This document shows positions 34,230-43,785 of a stretch of DNA of 64,000 nucleotides, in pieces. Position 1 is the first letter of the stretch, and every line of letters begins with the position of its first letter. The DNA comes from Burkholderiales bacterium (GTDB lineage Bacteria > Pseudomonadota > Gammaproteobacteria > Burkholderiales > SG8-41): positions 178,983 through 242,982 of the forward strand of contig JAUXYA010000029.1 in the NCBI GenBank assembly GCA_030684405.1. Direction: 5' to 3'. The notes beneath the pieces were generated by a model that did not search any database, was not told the DNA's origin, and saw nothing but the letters and a program-made list of their open reading frames with translations. The translations under genes were made by a program, and so were the position numbers.

Positions 34230-35768
34230 ATGCTTGGACCTCGCCCCGGGAGGGGGCGACGTTTTCCATTGCATACGCGCCAGCGCGGCCAGGCGCTGGC
34301 GTTCATTGGCGTCACCACTGTGGTTGTTTTGCTGGGCTTGTTGCTGCTGTACAACGTGGCCCAGATCACGACCCAGAAAATGAAACTGCAGAACACGGCG
34401 GATGCCGCCGCATACAGTGGCGCGCTCACCGAGGCGCGGGATTACAACTTCACCGCTTATGCAAACCGGGCGATGATCGCCAACCAGGTCGCGGTTGCCC
34501 AGGTCGTCGGCCTGCGGTCCTGGGCGCGTAACCTCGACAGTGTCTACAAATCGGGCCCCTTCACCTGGGTGCCCGACACCTTCGCCAGCCTGTCCGCGCT
34601 CAGCGCGATGTGGACCACCGTGTGGAACGTGGTGCGCACCGCGGCTGGCGGTATCGAATCGGTGATGAATGCCATTGCCGGTCCGCTGGTGACGGTACTC
34701 GACCTGCTGATTGATGCGCTGTACTACGGCTCCACGGCCTACCACATCGCGATGATCCTTACGGTGCCAGAAACCGTCATCGAGGTCATCGAGAAAAACG
34801 ATCCGAATGCCTCCCTCAGCACCTCGCTGACCCAGATCGGCTTCGCCGCGAAACACGCACTGGATGTCTATGACTTCACCAGCGACTACGACCCCACGAA
34901 AAGCGGCAACGACGACAACAAGTCCGGGTCAAGCAAGGACCGCCAGGCCAATGTGATCTTCAATTCCCAGGACGGCTTCTACAATTTCCGCAGCTACCCC
35001 TGGCCCCTGCCGATACTGATCGACCCGACCAAGGCCATTCCCGGCAACTTCGGGACGATGTTCATGATCATGTACCACAGCGGCGGCACCGAGCTTAAGA
35101 ACAAGAGCGGCACTTACATGAAGAGCTGGACCGGCGCCGATGCGACCGGCCTGTTCACCATCCTGATGGTGTGGATCTTCGTGCCCTTTCCGGTGCCGAT
35201 CCCGATTCCGATTCCGACCCCCCAGGGCTACGGCGCGGCGCTTGCCGGCTCCAACAACGACCTGCAGCCTGCCAGCGGCAACTTCAACCATAATTTTGCC
35301 CAAGCCTACGGCTCCACTTTTGTCAATCCGCTGACCATGGTGCCGGGCTGGATCAACGTCGGCAACGGCACCGGCGCGACGCTGGACAGCAATGCCGGGC
35401 TCAAGAAGTACTGGGACGTCAGTAACCGCAACCAGGCCTCGGCGACCGCGAACCAGAACACCAGCGGTCCCGAGCTGCTGATCGAGGTCGAGAAGCCGAT
35501 GAGCAACATCGCGATCAGCAGTTCGCCGGGCATGAATATCGGTGGCGGCGATACCGGGCAGCTGTGGCTGGCGGACGGCACCCAGGACAACAAGATCAAG
35601 GCGCTGTCGAAAGCGCAGTCGTATTTTGCGCGCCCGACCAAGCTTTTTCCGCGGGGTGACGGCAAGACCGAGTATGGCAGCCTTTACAACCCCTACTGGC
35701 AGGCGCGGCTGATGCCCAACAGCCTGCTCGAACAGGGCGCGTCGATCCTGACGCAGAGTTTCCCGTGA
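34230..35768 (+). CDS. TadG-like pilus assembly protein
   Basis: A 512-residue protein with an N-terminal TadE/TadG-type helix (RQRGQALAFIGVTTVVVLLGLLLLYN) and the KLQNTADAAAYSGAL motif of the Flp pilus-assembly TadE/G-like family. The rest is a large periplasmic domain with few Cys. TadG is a pseudopilin-like or membrane-anchored Tad component. It overlaps the next gene as GTGA. Confidence 0.82.
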   Translation: MLGPRPGRGRRFPLHTRQRGQALAFIGVTTVVVLLGLLLLYNVAQITTQKMKLQNTADAAAYSGALTEARDYNFTAYANRAMIANQVAVAQVVGLRSWARNLDSVYKSGPFTWVPDTFASLSALSAMWTTVWNVVRTAAGGIESVMNAIAGPLVTVLDLLIDALYYGSTAYHIAMILTVPETVIEVIEKNDPNASLSTSLTQIGFAAKHALDVYDFTSDYDPTKSGNDDNKSGSSKDRQANVIFNSQDGFYNFRSYPWPLPILIDPTKAIPGNFGTMFMIMYHSGGTELKNKSGTYMKSWTGADATGLFTILMVWIFVPFPVPIPIPIPTPQGYGAALAGSNNDLQPASGNFNHNFAQAYGSTFVNPLTMVPGWINVGNGTGATLDSNAGLKKYWDVSNRNQASATANQNTSGPELLIEVEKPMSNIAISSSPGMNIGGGDTGQLWLADGTQDNKIKALSKAQSYFARPTKLFPRGDGKTEYGSLYNPYWQARLMPNSLLEQGASILTQSFP

Positions 35769-36532
35769 CCGGCGCGCGCGCGGCATTTTCGGGCAGGTCG
35801 TGCTCCGGCCAGGCGCTCACCGAGTTCGTCATCGGCGCCGTGCTGTTTCTGATCCCGCTGTTCCTGATCATCCCGCTGCTCGGCAAGTACGCCGACATGA
35901 AAGCTTCGACGATCCAGGCGGCCCGCTACAACGCCTGGGAGCGCACGGTCTGGTATGGCCAGACGGCATCCGGTAGCGGCGACTGGGAAGGCAACGACAA
36001 GAACGAAAGCACCATCAAGTCGGAGATGGATGCGAAATTCCTCAACAGCAACCTGTGGCATGACCGCACCGGCACCGCGATGCTGGGCGGAACCGCGAAC
36101 TCGATCACCAACAACGACTCCCCCGGCACGGCAAACACCATCCTCGGCTTCGCGGTTTCGGTGGCCAATGCCATCGGGCCGTTCAATCTTGAGTTCAAGG
36201 GTCTCTACGAAGGCACCGCGACCTTGAACGTGGCCAACACCACCTCGGTGATCAGCGAGGTGCTGGGCAGCGGTGCCGGCGCTGACCCGGCGCGGCTTAA
36301 CCTGTCGATATCCGACAAGAACGTCATTCTCGCCAACGGTTGGGGCGCCAACGGCGCGGCGCACGTCAAGAAGCAGGTTCAGGGCCTGACTCCGACCTCG
36401 ATCCTGAGCAACCCTGTGCTCGATGCGGTGCGCTGGATCCTGGTGCCCTTCACGCCGGAACTGGTGCCGACTGTGCTCGAACTGGGCAAGATTGAGGTGG
36501 ACGAGGTTCCGCCGGACAGGCTGGGCAACTGA
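35765..36532 (+). CDS. TadE-like pseudopilin
   Basis: A 255-residue protein with a GTG start overlapping the previous stop. The N-terminus SGQALTEFVIGAVLFLIPLF is the TadE-type prepilin helix with Glu near position 5. The body is a periplasmic domain of no known fold. It is longer than typical TadE (about 150-200). Confidence 0.8.
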   Translation: MTGARAAFSGRSCSGQALTEFVIGAVLFLIPLFLIIPLLGKYADMKASTIQAARYNAWERTVWYGQTASGSGDWEGNDKNESTIKSEMDAKFLNSNLWHDRTGTAMLGGTANSITNNDSPGTANTILGFAVSVANAIGPFNLEFKGLYEGTATLNVANTTSVISEVLGSGAGADPARLNLSISDKNVILANGWGANGAAHVKKQVQGLTPTSILSNPVLDAVRWILVPFTPELVPTVLELGKIEVDEVPPDRLGN

Positions 36533-37257
36533 TGGCTGCCGTGATCTCAACCGCAAGCGGAATCTATGCACGGGCCACTCTGGCTGCCGTGCTTGCCGCA
36601 TGTTCGCTGCAGCTTGCGGCGCAGGATCGTGCGCCGCCGCCCTGCCCGGAGTTTCCGGTTCCGCATGTGGGCCAGTTGCAATGGATCGCTGAGAACATCC
36701 GCATGAACGGCGTGCCGATGCAGATCAAGGAACTCACAACCGAGCAGACGCCGCAGCAGGTCATCGAGTTCTACAAGCGGCGCTGGGGTGATGTGCCACC
36801 GTATTTTCACGAGTACGACGTTGCGGGCGCGCCGGTGATTGCGACCCTGCGCCGTGGCTGTTTTTATACCGTGCAGGTGCAGCCTCACGGCCGCGGCGCG
36901 AAGGCACTGCTGGGTGTCACCACCAAACCCGAGCCCGGACAGGCGAAAGCCGCCGGTGCCGGATTTCCCAACATGAACGGCAGCAAGGTGCTCAACGACA
37001 TTGACCACTTCGATACGGGCAAGACCGGTCGCACGATACTGCTGAGCAACAGCTATTCGCCGGACGCCAATCTGAACTTTTACCGTCGCGTGATGGCCGA
37101 CGACGGCTGGACCGCGGTGATCGATCGTCCGGTGGAGGGCAGCAAGGGCATTTCACACGTTCTGGTGATGAAACGTGGTTATCATGAAGCCAACCTCACG
37201 ATAACCCCAGGCAAGGCCGGCACCAATGTGCTGGCTACATTCGTGGACAGGCCATGA
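36532..37257 (+). CDS. Secreted protein of unknown function in the Tad locus
   Basis: A 241-residue protein with a signal peptide (LAAVLAACSLQLAAQ). I do not recognise the family. The start overlaps the previous stop by one base, and its stop overlaps the next start as ATGA, so it belongs to the Tad operon. Two similar halves, each with a FYKRRW- or FYRRVM-type segment, hint at an internal repeat. Confidence 0.75.
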   Translation: MAAVISTASGIYARATLAAVLAACSLQLAAQDRAPPPCPEFPVPHVGQLQWIAENIRMNGVPMQIKELTTEQTPQQVIEFYKRRWGDVPPYFHEYDVAGAPVIATLRRGCFYTVQVQPHGRGAKALLGVTTKPEPGQAKAAGAGFPNMNGSKVLNDIDHFDTGKTGRTILLSNSYSPDANLNFYRRVMADDGWTAVIDRPVEGSKGISHVLVMKRGYHEANLTITPGKAGTNVLATFVDRP

Positions 37258-37499
37258 ACAAAAACGATACGGGAGGCCGCAACGTCCGCCGCAGCCTGCG
37301 GGGACGTCTCCGGTCAGGCGGTCAGGCCAGCGTCGAGTACACACTGGTGGTCATGCTGGTAGTCATTGTGCTGATCAGTTACGAAGATGAGTCGGGCGTG
37401 GTGCGTTCCGCGGTCGGCGATGTGGTTCAGGCGCTGAAGGACTTTTTTGGCGCCTATTCGTGGGCAATTTCCTTCTCCAATAACATAACTCCCCTGTAA
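37254..37499 (+). CDS. Second Flp-like pilin
   Basis: An 81-residue protein with a basic leader and SGGQASVEYTLVVMLVVIVLI, the TadE/Flp prepilin cleavage and helix pattern with Glu-Tyr. A short amphipathic tail follows. It differs clearly from the pilin at 33921. It is translationally coupled (ATGA) to the gene before. Confidence 0.78.
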   Translation: MNKNDTGGRNVRRSLRGRLRSGGQASVEYTLVVMLVVIVLISYEDESGVVRSAVGDVVQALKDFFGAYSWAISFSNNITPL

Positions 37500-37509
37500 C
37501 AGGTCCCCA

Positions 37510-38538
37510 ATGGCACTCCGACTCGATCGCATCAACCGTACCTGGCTCATGCTGTTCATCGCGATAATCATGGCGTTGGCGGCGGCCTGGCTGACCAAGC
37601 AATACCTGGATGTCAGGGAAAGGCGGATCCAGGAAGAACTCGCCGAGAAGGCGAAGGGGGGGCCTGTCGCGCGGGTCGTGGTGCCCGTGCGCAACCTGCC
37701 CGCCGGCAGCTCGATCAGCGGCGACGTGGTGGCCGGACGCAGCATCCCGGCTGACCTTGTCGGCTCGGACATGCTGACGCCCGACATGTTCGAGAAGTTC
37801 GACGGCGCGAAGCTGCTGCGCAACGTCGAGCGCGGGCATCCGCTGCGTGCATCGGACATCGAGGAGAAGGGCAGGGATTTCTCCTCGCTGATCACCGAAG
37901 GCAGCCGTGCCATCACGATCGATATCGATGAGCTCAATTCGATTGCGCAGATGGTGCGGCCCGGCAACCTGGTCGACCTGTTCCTGATCATGCCCGACCT
38001 GTCCGACCTCTCCAGCGGCAACAACCAGCAGATCTCGCTGCTGCTGCAGCGGGTCAAGGTGATCGCAACAGGACAGACCGTGCGCAAGTCCGACGCCTTC
38101 ACCGCGCCGCAGCCCGGCGTGCCCCAGGGCGTCGTGCGCTACTCCAACCTGACATTTGAGGTCAGCCCCGATCAGGCCGCGCGCATTGCACTGGCGCAGC
38201 AGCTGGGCCGCATACGGGCGGTGCTGCGCAAGGAGCCCGACGAGGAGATCGTTCGCCTCGGCAGGATCAACACCAAGAACCTCCTGAAAAAAGGCTACAT
38301 CCTCGACGAAGCGAACGAGGTTGACGGTTCCGCGATCGAGTACATCATCGGTGGCAAGGGCGGCGGCGGAGTCGGCAACACCATCACCGTCAATGTGCCC
38401 GGGCTGGCGCCGCCGGCGCCGGGAACTCCCGGCGTGCCGGCAACTGCTGCGCCGGCTGCGGCCGGCGCCCCGGCCTTGCCGCCGGGCGTGCCCGCTGCAG
38501 CAATGCCTTACCTCCAGCCGCCGTCTGGCGCGAAGTAA
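37510..38538 (+). CDS. cpaB: Flp pilus assembly protein CpaB/RcpC
   Basis: A 342-residue protein with an N-terminal membrane helix (LMLFIAIIMALAAAWL) and a periplasmic SAF/beta-clip domain (VVPVRNLPAGSSISGDVV) typical of CpaB. A C-terminal Pro/Ala/Gly-rich tail follows. It acts in the periplasm with the secretin encoded next, 23 bp away. Confidence 0.92.
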   Translation: MALRLDRINRTWLMLFIAIIMALAAAWLTKQYLDVRERRIQEELAEKAKGGPVARVVVPVRNLPAGSSISGDVVAGRSIPADLVGSDMLTPDMFEKFDGAKLLRNVERGHPLRASDIEEKGRDFSSLITEGSRAITIDIDELNSIAQMVRPGNLVDLFLIMPDLSDLSSGNNQQISLLLQRVKVIATGQTVRKSDAFTAPQPGVPQGVVRYSNLTFEVSPDQAARIALAQQLGRIRAVLRKEPDEEIVRLGRINTKNLLKKGYILDEANEVDGSAIEYIIGGKGGGGVGNTITVNVPGLAPPAPGTPGVPATAAPAAAGAPALPPGVPAAAMPYLQPPSGAK

Positions 38539-38561
38539 TCACGAGTCCCGGGACAACGACC

Positions 38562-39926
38562 ATGTTCAAACACGTATTCATCAGCTTTCTCGTCCTGCTG
38601 TCCTTCGGCCTATCCGCGCCGCTTGCGGCGCAGACCAAGCCCGCCGCCGAAACCGGCCTTATTTCCATGTTCCATGGCGAAGTGCGCACACTGCCGACCG
38701 GCAAGGTGGCGCGCGTCGCCGTCGGCAACGGCCGCCTGCTCACGACCAATGTTCTCGAGAACGAGATCGTGCTGCTGGCGGAGGCCGCCGGCGACACCAG
38801 CCTGTTTATCTGGCTGAAGGACGGCAGCCTGCGCAAGTACGCAGTGCGTATTTCTCCCGCGGATGTGGCCGAAGCCGTGGTCCAGTTGAGGAGAATCCTC
38901 AGCGTCATTCCCGGCATGCGCGTTGAGCAGGTCGGCAACCACGCCGTGGTGAGCGGAGCAACGTCCAAGGCCAACCTTCAGCTGATCAGCAATGCCGTCG
39001 GCAAGTTTCCCCAGGTGCTGAACATGGCGCGCGAGGAAGACATCACGATGCGCAAGATGGTCTACCTCAAGGTGCAGCTGATCGAATTTCGCCGTTCCGC
39101 TTTCGAGAACCTCGGCATTCAGTGGCAGCAGTCGATTACCGGACCCGCAGCCGGCTTTGCCTGGGACCTGGTGACCTCCGGTGGTTTCACCGCGCGCCAG
39201 TCCGATCCGGGGCTGGCAGCTGCCGTACCCGGCCGCTCTACTCCCAATGCCCTGCCGGGAACCGCAGCGCCGATTCTGCCGGGCTTGCCGCCACGGGTCA
39301 GCCCGCCGGTGGGTTACCTCGGCATCGCCACCAGCATTACCTCGCGCATCAACCTTGCGGTGACCAATGGTGACGCCTACATCCTCGCAACGCCTGAACT
39401 GTCCACGCGCAGCGGAGGCGAGGCCAAGTTTCTTGCCGGCGGCCAGATTCCCATTGTCATTCCGGCGTCGGGTCTGAATCCACCGTCGGTGACCTACAAG
39501 GACTATGGCATCAAGCTGACCATCAAGCCGGTGGCTGACGCCGACAGCAACATCGTTGCGACCATCCAGACCGAGGTGAGCTCGATCGATCCCGCGACAT
39601 CAGTGCAGGGCAACCCCGGCTTCCTGACTCGGCAGACCGACTCGGAAATCAATGTCAAGACGGGCCAGACCATTGTCATGTCCGGGCTGGTTAATGCCGA
39701 TCTTTCCAACCAAGTCGACAAGTTACCCTGGCTCGGCGACCTGCCGATTCTCGGTTCCCTGTTCCGCTCCACCAATTTCCGCAATAACCGCAGTGATCTG
39801 GTGGTGTTCGTGACACCGCAGGTCTTTGATCCCAGCGCCACACTCAACCGTGAGCGGATCGAAAGGGGCAAGGATCTGCGCGAGCGGTACGAGGGGTTCA
39901 TCGGCAAAAAAGGCATTGTTGACTGA
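38562..39926 (+). CDS. cpaC: Tad secretin CpaC/RcpA
   Basis: A 454-residue outer-membrane secretin with a signal peptide (VLLSFGLSAPLAAQ), an N-terminal pilus-formation domain, a BON-like segment and the C-terminal secretin domain with the VxTG-type block SGGEAKFLAGGQIPI and VDKLPWLGDLPILGSLFRS. It forms the exit channel of the Tad pilus. Confidence 0.94.
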   Translation: MFKHVFISFLVLLSFGLSAPLAAQTKPAAETGLISMFHGEVRTLPTGKVARVAVGNGRLLTTNVLENEIVLLAEAAGDTSLFIWLKDGSLRKYAVRISPADVAEAVVQLRRILSVIPGMRVEQVGNHAVVSGATSKANLQLISNAVGKFPQVLNMAREEDITMRKMVYLKVQLIEFRRSAFENLGIQWQQSITGPAAGFAWDLVTSGGFTARQSDPGLAAAVPGRSTPNALPGTAAPILPGLPPRVSPPVGYLGIATSITSRINLAVTNGDAYILATPELSTRSGGEAKFLAGGQIPIVIPASGLNPPSVTYKDYGIKLTIKPVADADSNIVATIQTEVSSIDPATSVQGNPGFLTRQTDSEINVKTGQTIVMSGLVNADLSNQVDKLPWLGDLPILGSLFRSTNFRNNRSDLVVFVTPQVFDPSATLNRERIERGKDLRERYEGFIGKKGIVD

Positions 39927-39941
39927 AGGGGTGCAAGCAGG

Positions 39942-41672
39942 ATGTTTTCGATCGAAGTGACGAGTCCCAAGGGGCAAAAAGAGAAAGTCGACTGCGCGAT
40001 TGACGCCTGTTCCATCGGCAAGGGAGACGAAAACCTGATCGTCGTGCGCGGTTGGTCGGTCGGCAAGAAGCACGCGACCCTCCGCCAGCGTCCCGACGGC
40101 TTTTTCCTCGAGGACCACGGCGCCATCGGCGGTACCGAGGTCAACGGCAAGAACATCGATGGCACGTATGGGCCGCTGAAACCCGACGACACTATCCTTA
40201 TCGGCGGCTATCACATCAAGGTGGTAAACGGTGCCGCGCCGGCCGCGGCAGCACCTGCGGCGCAACCGGCGGCAGCCGCCGCCCCTGCTGCACCGGCCGC
40301 CGCGTCTGCCCAGGCACCTGCAGCGGCACCGACACCGGCACCTGCACCCGTTGCGCCTGCACCTGCGGCGCAACCCTCACCTACGGCCAAGGCGATCCAG
40401 GAAATCAACGCCGCGCGCAACATGGTGCATATGAAGCTGATCCAGGCCATGGACCTGCGCCGGCTTGACGTGTCACGGATGGCCGAGCAGGAACTGCGCG
40501 AGACCACCAAGACGATGATCGACGAGATCATCGCTACCGACAAGGCTTTCCCCGCGCATCTGGACAAGACGCGCATCGGCAAGGCGGTGCTTGACGAGGT
40601 CGTCGGTCTCGGCCCGCTCGAAGACCTGCTGGCTGATCCGGCGGTGACCGAGATCATGGTCAACCGCTATGACCAGATCTATATCGAGCGTGCCGGCAAG
40701 CTGACGCTTTCCGAGATTACCTTCTCCAGCGAAAAGGCCGTGGTCGGTGCCATCGAGCGCATCGTTGCGCCGCTGGGTCGTCGCATCGACGAGTCCTCGC
40801 CGATGGTGGACGCGCGGCTGAAGGACGGTTCCCGCGTCAACGCGGTGATTCCGCCACTGGCGCTGAAGGGCGCCAACATCACCATCCGCAAGTTTTCCAA
40901 GGAAAAGCTCAGGGACAAGGACCTCATCAACTTCGGGTCAATCACCGCCGACATGATGAAGTTCATGGAGCAGGCGGTATTGCATGCCTGCAACATTGTC
41001 ATTTCCGGAGGCACCGGCTCGGGCAAGACGACGCTGCTCAACGTGCTGTCTAACTACATACCCGAGGACGAGCGCATCATCACCGTGGAAGACGCGGCGG
41101 AACTGCAGCTGTCGCAGCCGCACGTCATTTCGCTCGAGTCGCGCCCGCCCAACTCCGAGGGCAAGGGCGCGGTGCATATCCGCGACCTGGTCAAGAACTG
41201 CCTGCGCATGCGTCCCGACCGCATTGTCGTCGGCGAGTGCCGCGGCGGCGAGGCGCTGGACATGCTGCAGGCGATGAACACCGGCCATGACGGTTCGCTC
41301 ACCACGGCGCACGCCAACACGCCGCGCGATTGTCTGGCCCGCCTCGAGGTGATGACCCTGATGTCGGGGCTGGACCTGCCGATCCGCGCGATCCGCGAAC
41401 AGATCGCGTCCGCCGTGCACGTCATCATCCAGCAGAGCCGCTTTCCCGACGGCTCGCGCAAGGTGACGCATATCACCGAGATCACCGGCATGGAAGGTGA
41501 TGTCATCCAGATGCAGGACATCTTCCTCTTCAAACAGGACGGTTACGACGAAAAGGGCAAGATCAAGGGCCGTTTTATCGCTACCGGCAACATTCCGGAG
41601 CTTTACCAGAGACTCCAGCAGCGCGGCATCCCGGTCGACCTCAGCATCTTCAAGCCTGAGGGCCGCGCCTGA
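39942..41672 (+). CDS. cpaF: Tad pilus ATPase CpaF/TadA with N-terminal FHA domain
   Basis: A 576-residue protein. Residues 1-95 form an FHA domain (SIGKGDENLI, WSVGKKHATL, GTEVNGKN); an Ala/Pro linker (about 100-145) leads to the CpaF secretion ATPase. Walker A GGTGSGKTTLLN is near 357, with ITVEDAAELQ, RPDRIVVGECRGGEALD and the His box GSLTTAHANTP. It powers Tad pilus assembly from the cytoplasm. The FHA domain should bind phospho-Thr, placing the motor under a Ser/Thr kinase, most simply the one at 32367. Its stop overlaps the tadB start. Confidence 0.95.
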   Translation: MFSIEVTSPKGQKEKVDCAIDACSIGKGDENLIVVRGWSVGKKHATLRQRPDGFFLEDHGAIGGTEVNGKNIDGTYGPLKPDDTILIGGYHIKVVNGAAPAAAAPAAQPAAAAAPAAPAAASAQAPAAAPTPAPAPVAPAPAAQPSPTAKAIQEINAARNMVHMKLIQAMDLRRLDVSRMAEQELRETTKTMIDEIIATDKAFPAHLDKTRIGKAVLDEVVGLGPLEDLLADPAVTEIMVNRYDQIYIERAGKLTLSEITFSSEKAVVGAIERIVAPLGRRIDESSPMVDARLKDGSRVNAVIPPLALKGANITIRKFSKEKLRDKDLINFGSITADMMKFMEQAVLHACNIVISGGTGSGKTTLLNVLSNYIPEDERIITVEDAAELQLSQPHVISLESRPPNSEGKGAVHIRDLVKNCLRMRPDRIVVGECRGGEALDMLQAMNTGHDGSLTTAHANTPRDCLARLEVMTLMSGLDLPIRAIREQIASAVHVIIQQSRFPDGSRKVTHITEITGMEGDVIQMQDIFLFKQDGYDEKGKIKGRFIATGNIPELYQRLQQRGIPVDLSIFKPEGRA

Positions 41673-42532
41673 TGTTCGAAAACCTCGACGTGCTGCTGGC
41701 GGTGCTCGCCTTCATCGGCATCGTCGTCTTCTGGTCGATCATCCAGGTTGTCCGCGATCTGCTCACCAAGCAGAAGCAGACCATAGCGCGCCAGGCGGAA
41801 GAGGAGGGCGGCCTGCGCGACATGTTCATTGCGGTCGATCCGCAGAAGCTGTTCTACTACAACATCGCCGCGATGTTCATCGTTCCGGCGCTGCTGTGGG
41901 GTTTCACCGGCAACGCGGTGCTGGTGGTCGGCGCCGCGATCATCATCATCATCCTGCCGAAGCTGTGGGTGAACTGGCTGAAGAAACGCCGCTTCACGCA
42001 ATTCGAGCGACAACTTCCCGATGCGCTGTTGATGGTGTCCGGCGCCATGCGCGCGGGCGCGAGCCTGACCGTGGCGATGGAAAGCATGGTCAAGGAGCAG
42101 CGGCCGCCGCTGGCGCAGGAGTTCGACCTGTTGCTGCGCGAGCAGCGCGTCGGTGTTGACTTCGACACTGCGCTGAAGAACATGGAGAAGCGGCTGCCGA
42201 TCCAGGACTTCATCATGGTGGTCTCCGGCATGCGCATCTCGCGCGAGGTTGGCGGCAATCTTGCCGACATCCTTGAAACGCTGGCGGACACGCTGCGCAT
42301 GAAGCACCAGATGGAAGGCAAGATCAAGGCGCTGACCGCGCAGGGCAAGATGCAGGGTCTGGTGATGACCAGTCTGCCGCTGTTCCTGATGTTCATCCTG
42401 ACGCACATGGAACCCGAGGCGATGGCGCCGCTCTATAACACCTACGTCGGCTGGGCAACTCTCGCCGTCATCGCGGTGATGGAAGTGGTCGGCTACATGG
42501 CCATCCAGAAGATCGTGAGCATCGACGTATGA
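41672..42532 (+). CDS. tadB: Tad inner-membrane protein TadB
   Basis: A 286-residue T2SF-domain membrane protein. One N-terminal helix, further membrane segments around 65-105 and two C-terminal helices surround the cytoplasmic T2SF domain (FERQLPDALLMVSGAMRAGASL; SGMRISREVGGNLADIL). It forms the platform with TadC. It overlaps cpaF and tadC. Confidence 0.93.
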   Translation: MFENLDVLLAVLAFIGIVVFWSIIQVVRDLLTKQKQTIARQAEEEGGLRDMFIAVDPQKLFYYNIAAMFIVPALLWGFTGNAVLVVGAAIIIIILPKLWVNWLKKRRFTQFERQLPDALLMVSGAMRAGASLTVAMESMVKEQRPPLAQEFDLLLREQRVGVDFDTALKNMEKRLPIQDFIMVVSGMRISREVGGNLADILETLADTLRMKHQMEGKIKALTAQGKMQGLVMTSLPLFLMFILTHMEPEAMAPLYNTYVGWATLAVIAVMEVVGYMAIQKIVSIDV

Positions 42533-43416
42533 ACATGGAAACCCTGCTGCCGATGGTCATTGCGCTGCTGATCGGCGGCGCGGTGCTGATCTTCGCGATC
42601 GGCCTGCCGAAGCTGAAGAGCGAGGTTCCCGACGAGGACCGCGCCTACATGGACCCGCTGCCGCCGCTGCTGCGCCTGTCGTGGCCGGTGGTGCGTTTCG
42701 TCGAGTATCACCTGTGCCAGTTCATCCCGCCCGATGCGCTCGAGCGCACGCACAAGCGGCTGGCGATGACCGGCGTCAGCTACCTGGTCAATGCCGAACA
42801 GTTCTACGCGATCCGCCTGCTGTCGACGCTCGGCGGCTTCGGCATGGTGTGGATTTCGCTGCGGCTGCTCGAAACCACGTCGACCAACATGCTGCTGATG
42901 GGGCTGGTGCTCGGTTATTTCTATCCCGACATCTGGCTCTCCGATGTGCGCGGCCGCCGCGCCAAGGCGGTGCAGCGCACTCTGCCTTCGTACCTCGACT
43001 TCATCACGATGGCGGTCGAGGCCGGGCTCAACATGACCGGCGCGATCAGCCAGGCGATGGACAAGGGGCCGCCCGGCCCGCTGAAGCACGAGTTCTACAT
43101 GGTCGTGCGCGACCTGCGTTCGGGCCTGCCGCGAGCCGATGCGTTGCGGCGGATGGAGTCGCGGCTGCAGATGGTCGAAATTTCAAGTTTTGTCGGCACC
43201 GTGATCCAGGCTGAAAAGATGGGCGCCAGTCTCGGCGCCGCGTTGCGCGGCCAGGCCGAACAGCGCCGCGTCGAGCGTTTCCAGCGCGCGGAGAAGCTGG
43301 CGATGGAAGCACCGGTGAAACTGATCGGTCCGTTGATGATGTTCATATTCCCGGTGACATTCATTGTGCTCGGTTTCCCGATCGTGATGAAATTCCTCAA
43401 TTCCGGGGTGGTGTAG
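42529..43416 (+). CDS. tadC: Tad inner-membrane protein TadC
   Basis: A 295-residue T2SF-family platform protein with helices at the N-terminus, about 85-135 and the C-terminus. The core motif LPSYLDFITMAVEAGLNMTGAI is the TadC version of the T2SF signature. The start overlaps the tadB stop as ATGA. Confidence 0.92.
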   Translation: MNMETLLPMVIALLIGGAVLIFAIGLPKLKSEVPDEDRAYMDPLPPLLRLSWPVVRFVEYHLCQFIPPDALERTHKRLAMTGVSYLVNAEQFYAIRLLSTLGGFGMVWISLRLLETTSTNMLLMGLVLGYFYPDIWLSDVRGRRAKAVQRTLPSYLDFITMAVEAGLNMTGAISQAMDKGPPGPLKHEFYMVVRDLRSGLPRADALRRMESRLQMVEISSFVGTVIQAEKMGASLGAALRGQAEQRRVERFQRAEKLAMEAPVKLIGPLMMFIFPVTFIVLGFPIVMKFLNSGVV

Positions 43417-43425
43417 GCGGCGACG

Positions 43426-43785
43426 GTGCTGCTGGGCGCCCTGTTCAGTGAAAGCGGCAAGCATTGCGTGGTCAGCCGGGTATGGAAGGCGGAGAACGCC
43501 TGGGAACGCGCCCGCGGGCTGCTGGGCCGGCCGCGGCTCGGCGAGGGCGAGGGACTGTTGCTCGAACCCTGCCGCTCGGTGCACTGCATCGGCATGAGTT
43601 ATGCGCTCGACCTGGTCTACGTCGACCGCCGTGGCAGGGTGTGCAAGCTGGTGCAGGGCCTCAAGCCCGGGCGGTTTTCCGCCAGCCTGCAGGGCCACGC
43701 AACGCTGGAAATGGCGGCCGGCGCTTTGCAGAAAACGGGCATCCGGCTCGACGACGTACTGGTTTGGCGGGAGGAGGGACGATGA
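43426..43785 (+). CDS. DUF192 family protein
   Basis: A 119-residue protein with a GTG start. It matches the DUF192 pattern: AWERARGLLGRPRLGEGEGL, then CRSVHCIGMSYALDLVYVD. The biochemical role of the family is unknown. It overlaps the TadD-like gene as ATGA, so it is part of the Tad operon here. Confidence 0.82.
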   Translation: MLLGALFSESGKHCVVSRVWKAENAWERARGLLGRPRLGEGEGLLLEPCRSVHCIGMSYALDLVYVDRRGRVCKLVQGLKPGRFSASLQGHATLEMAAGALQKTGIRLDDVLVWREEGR

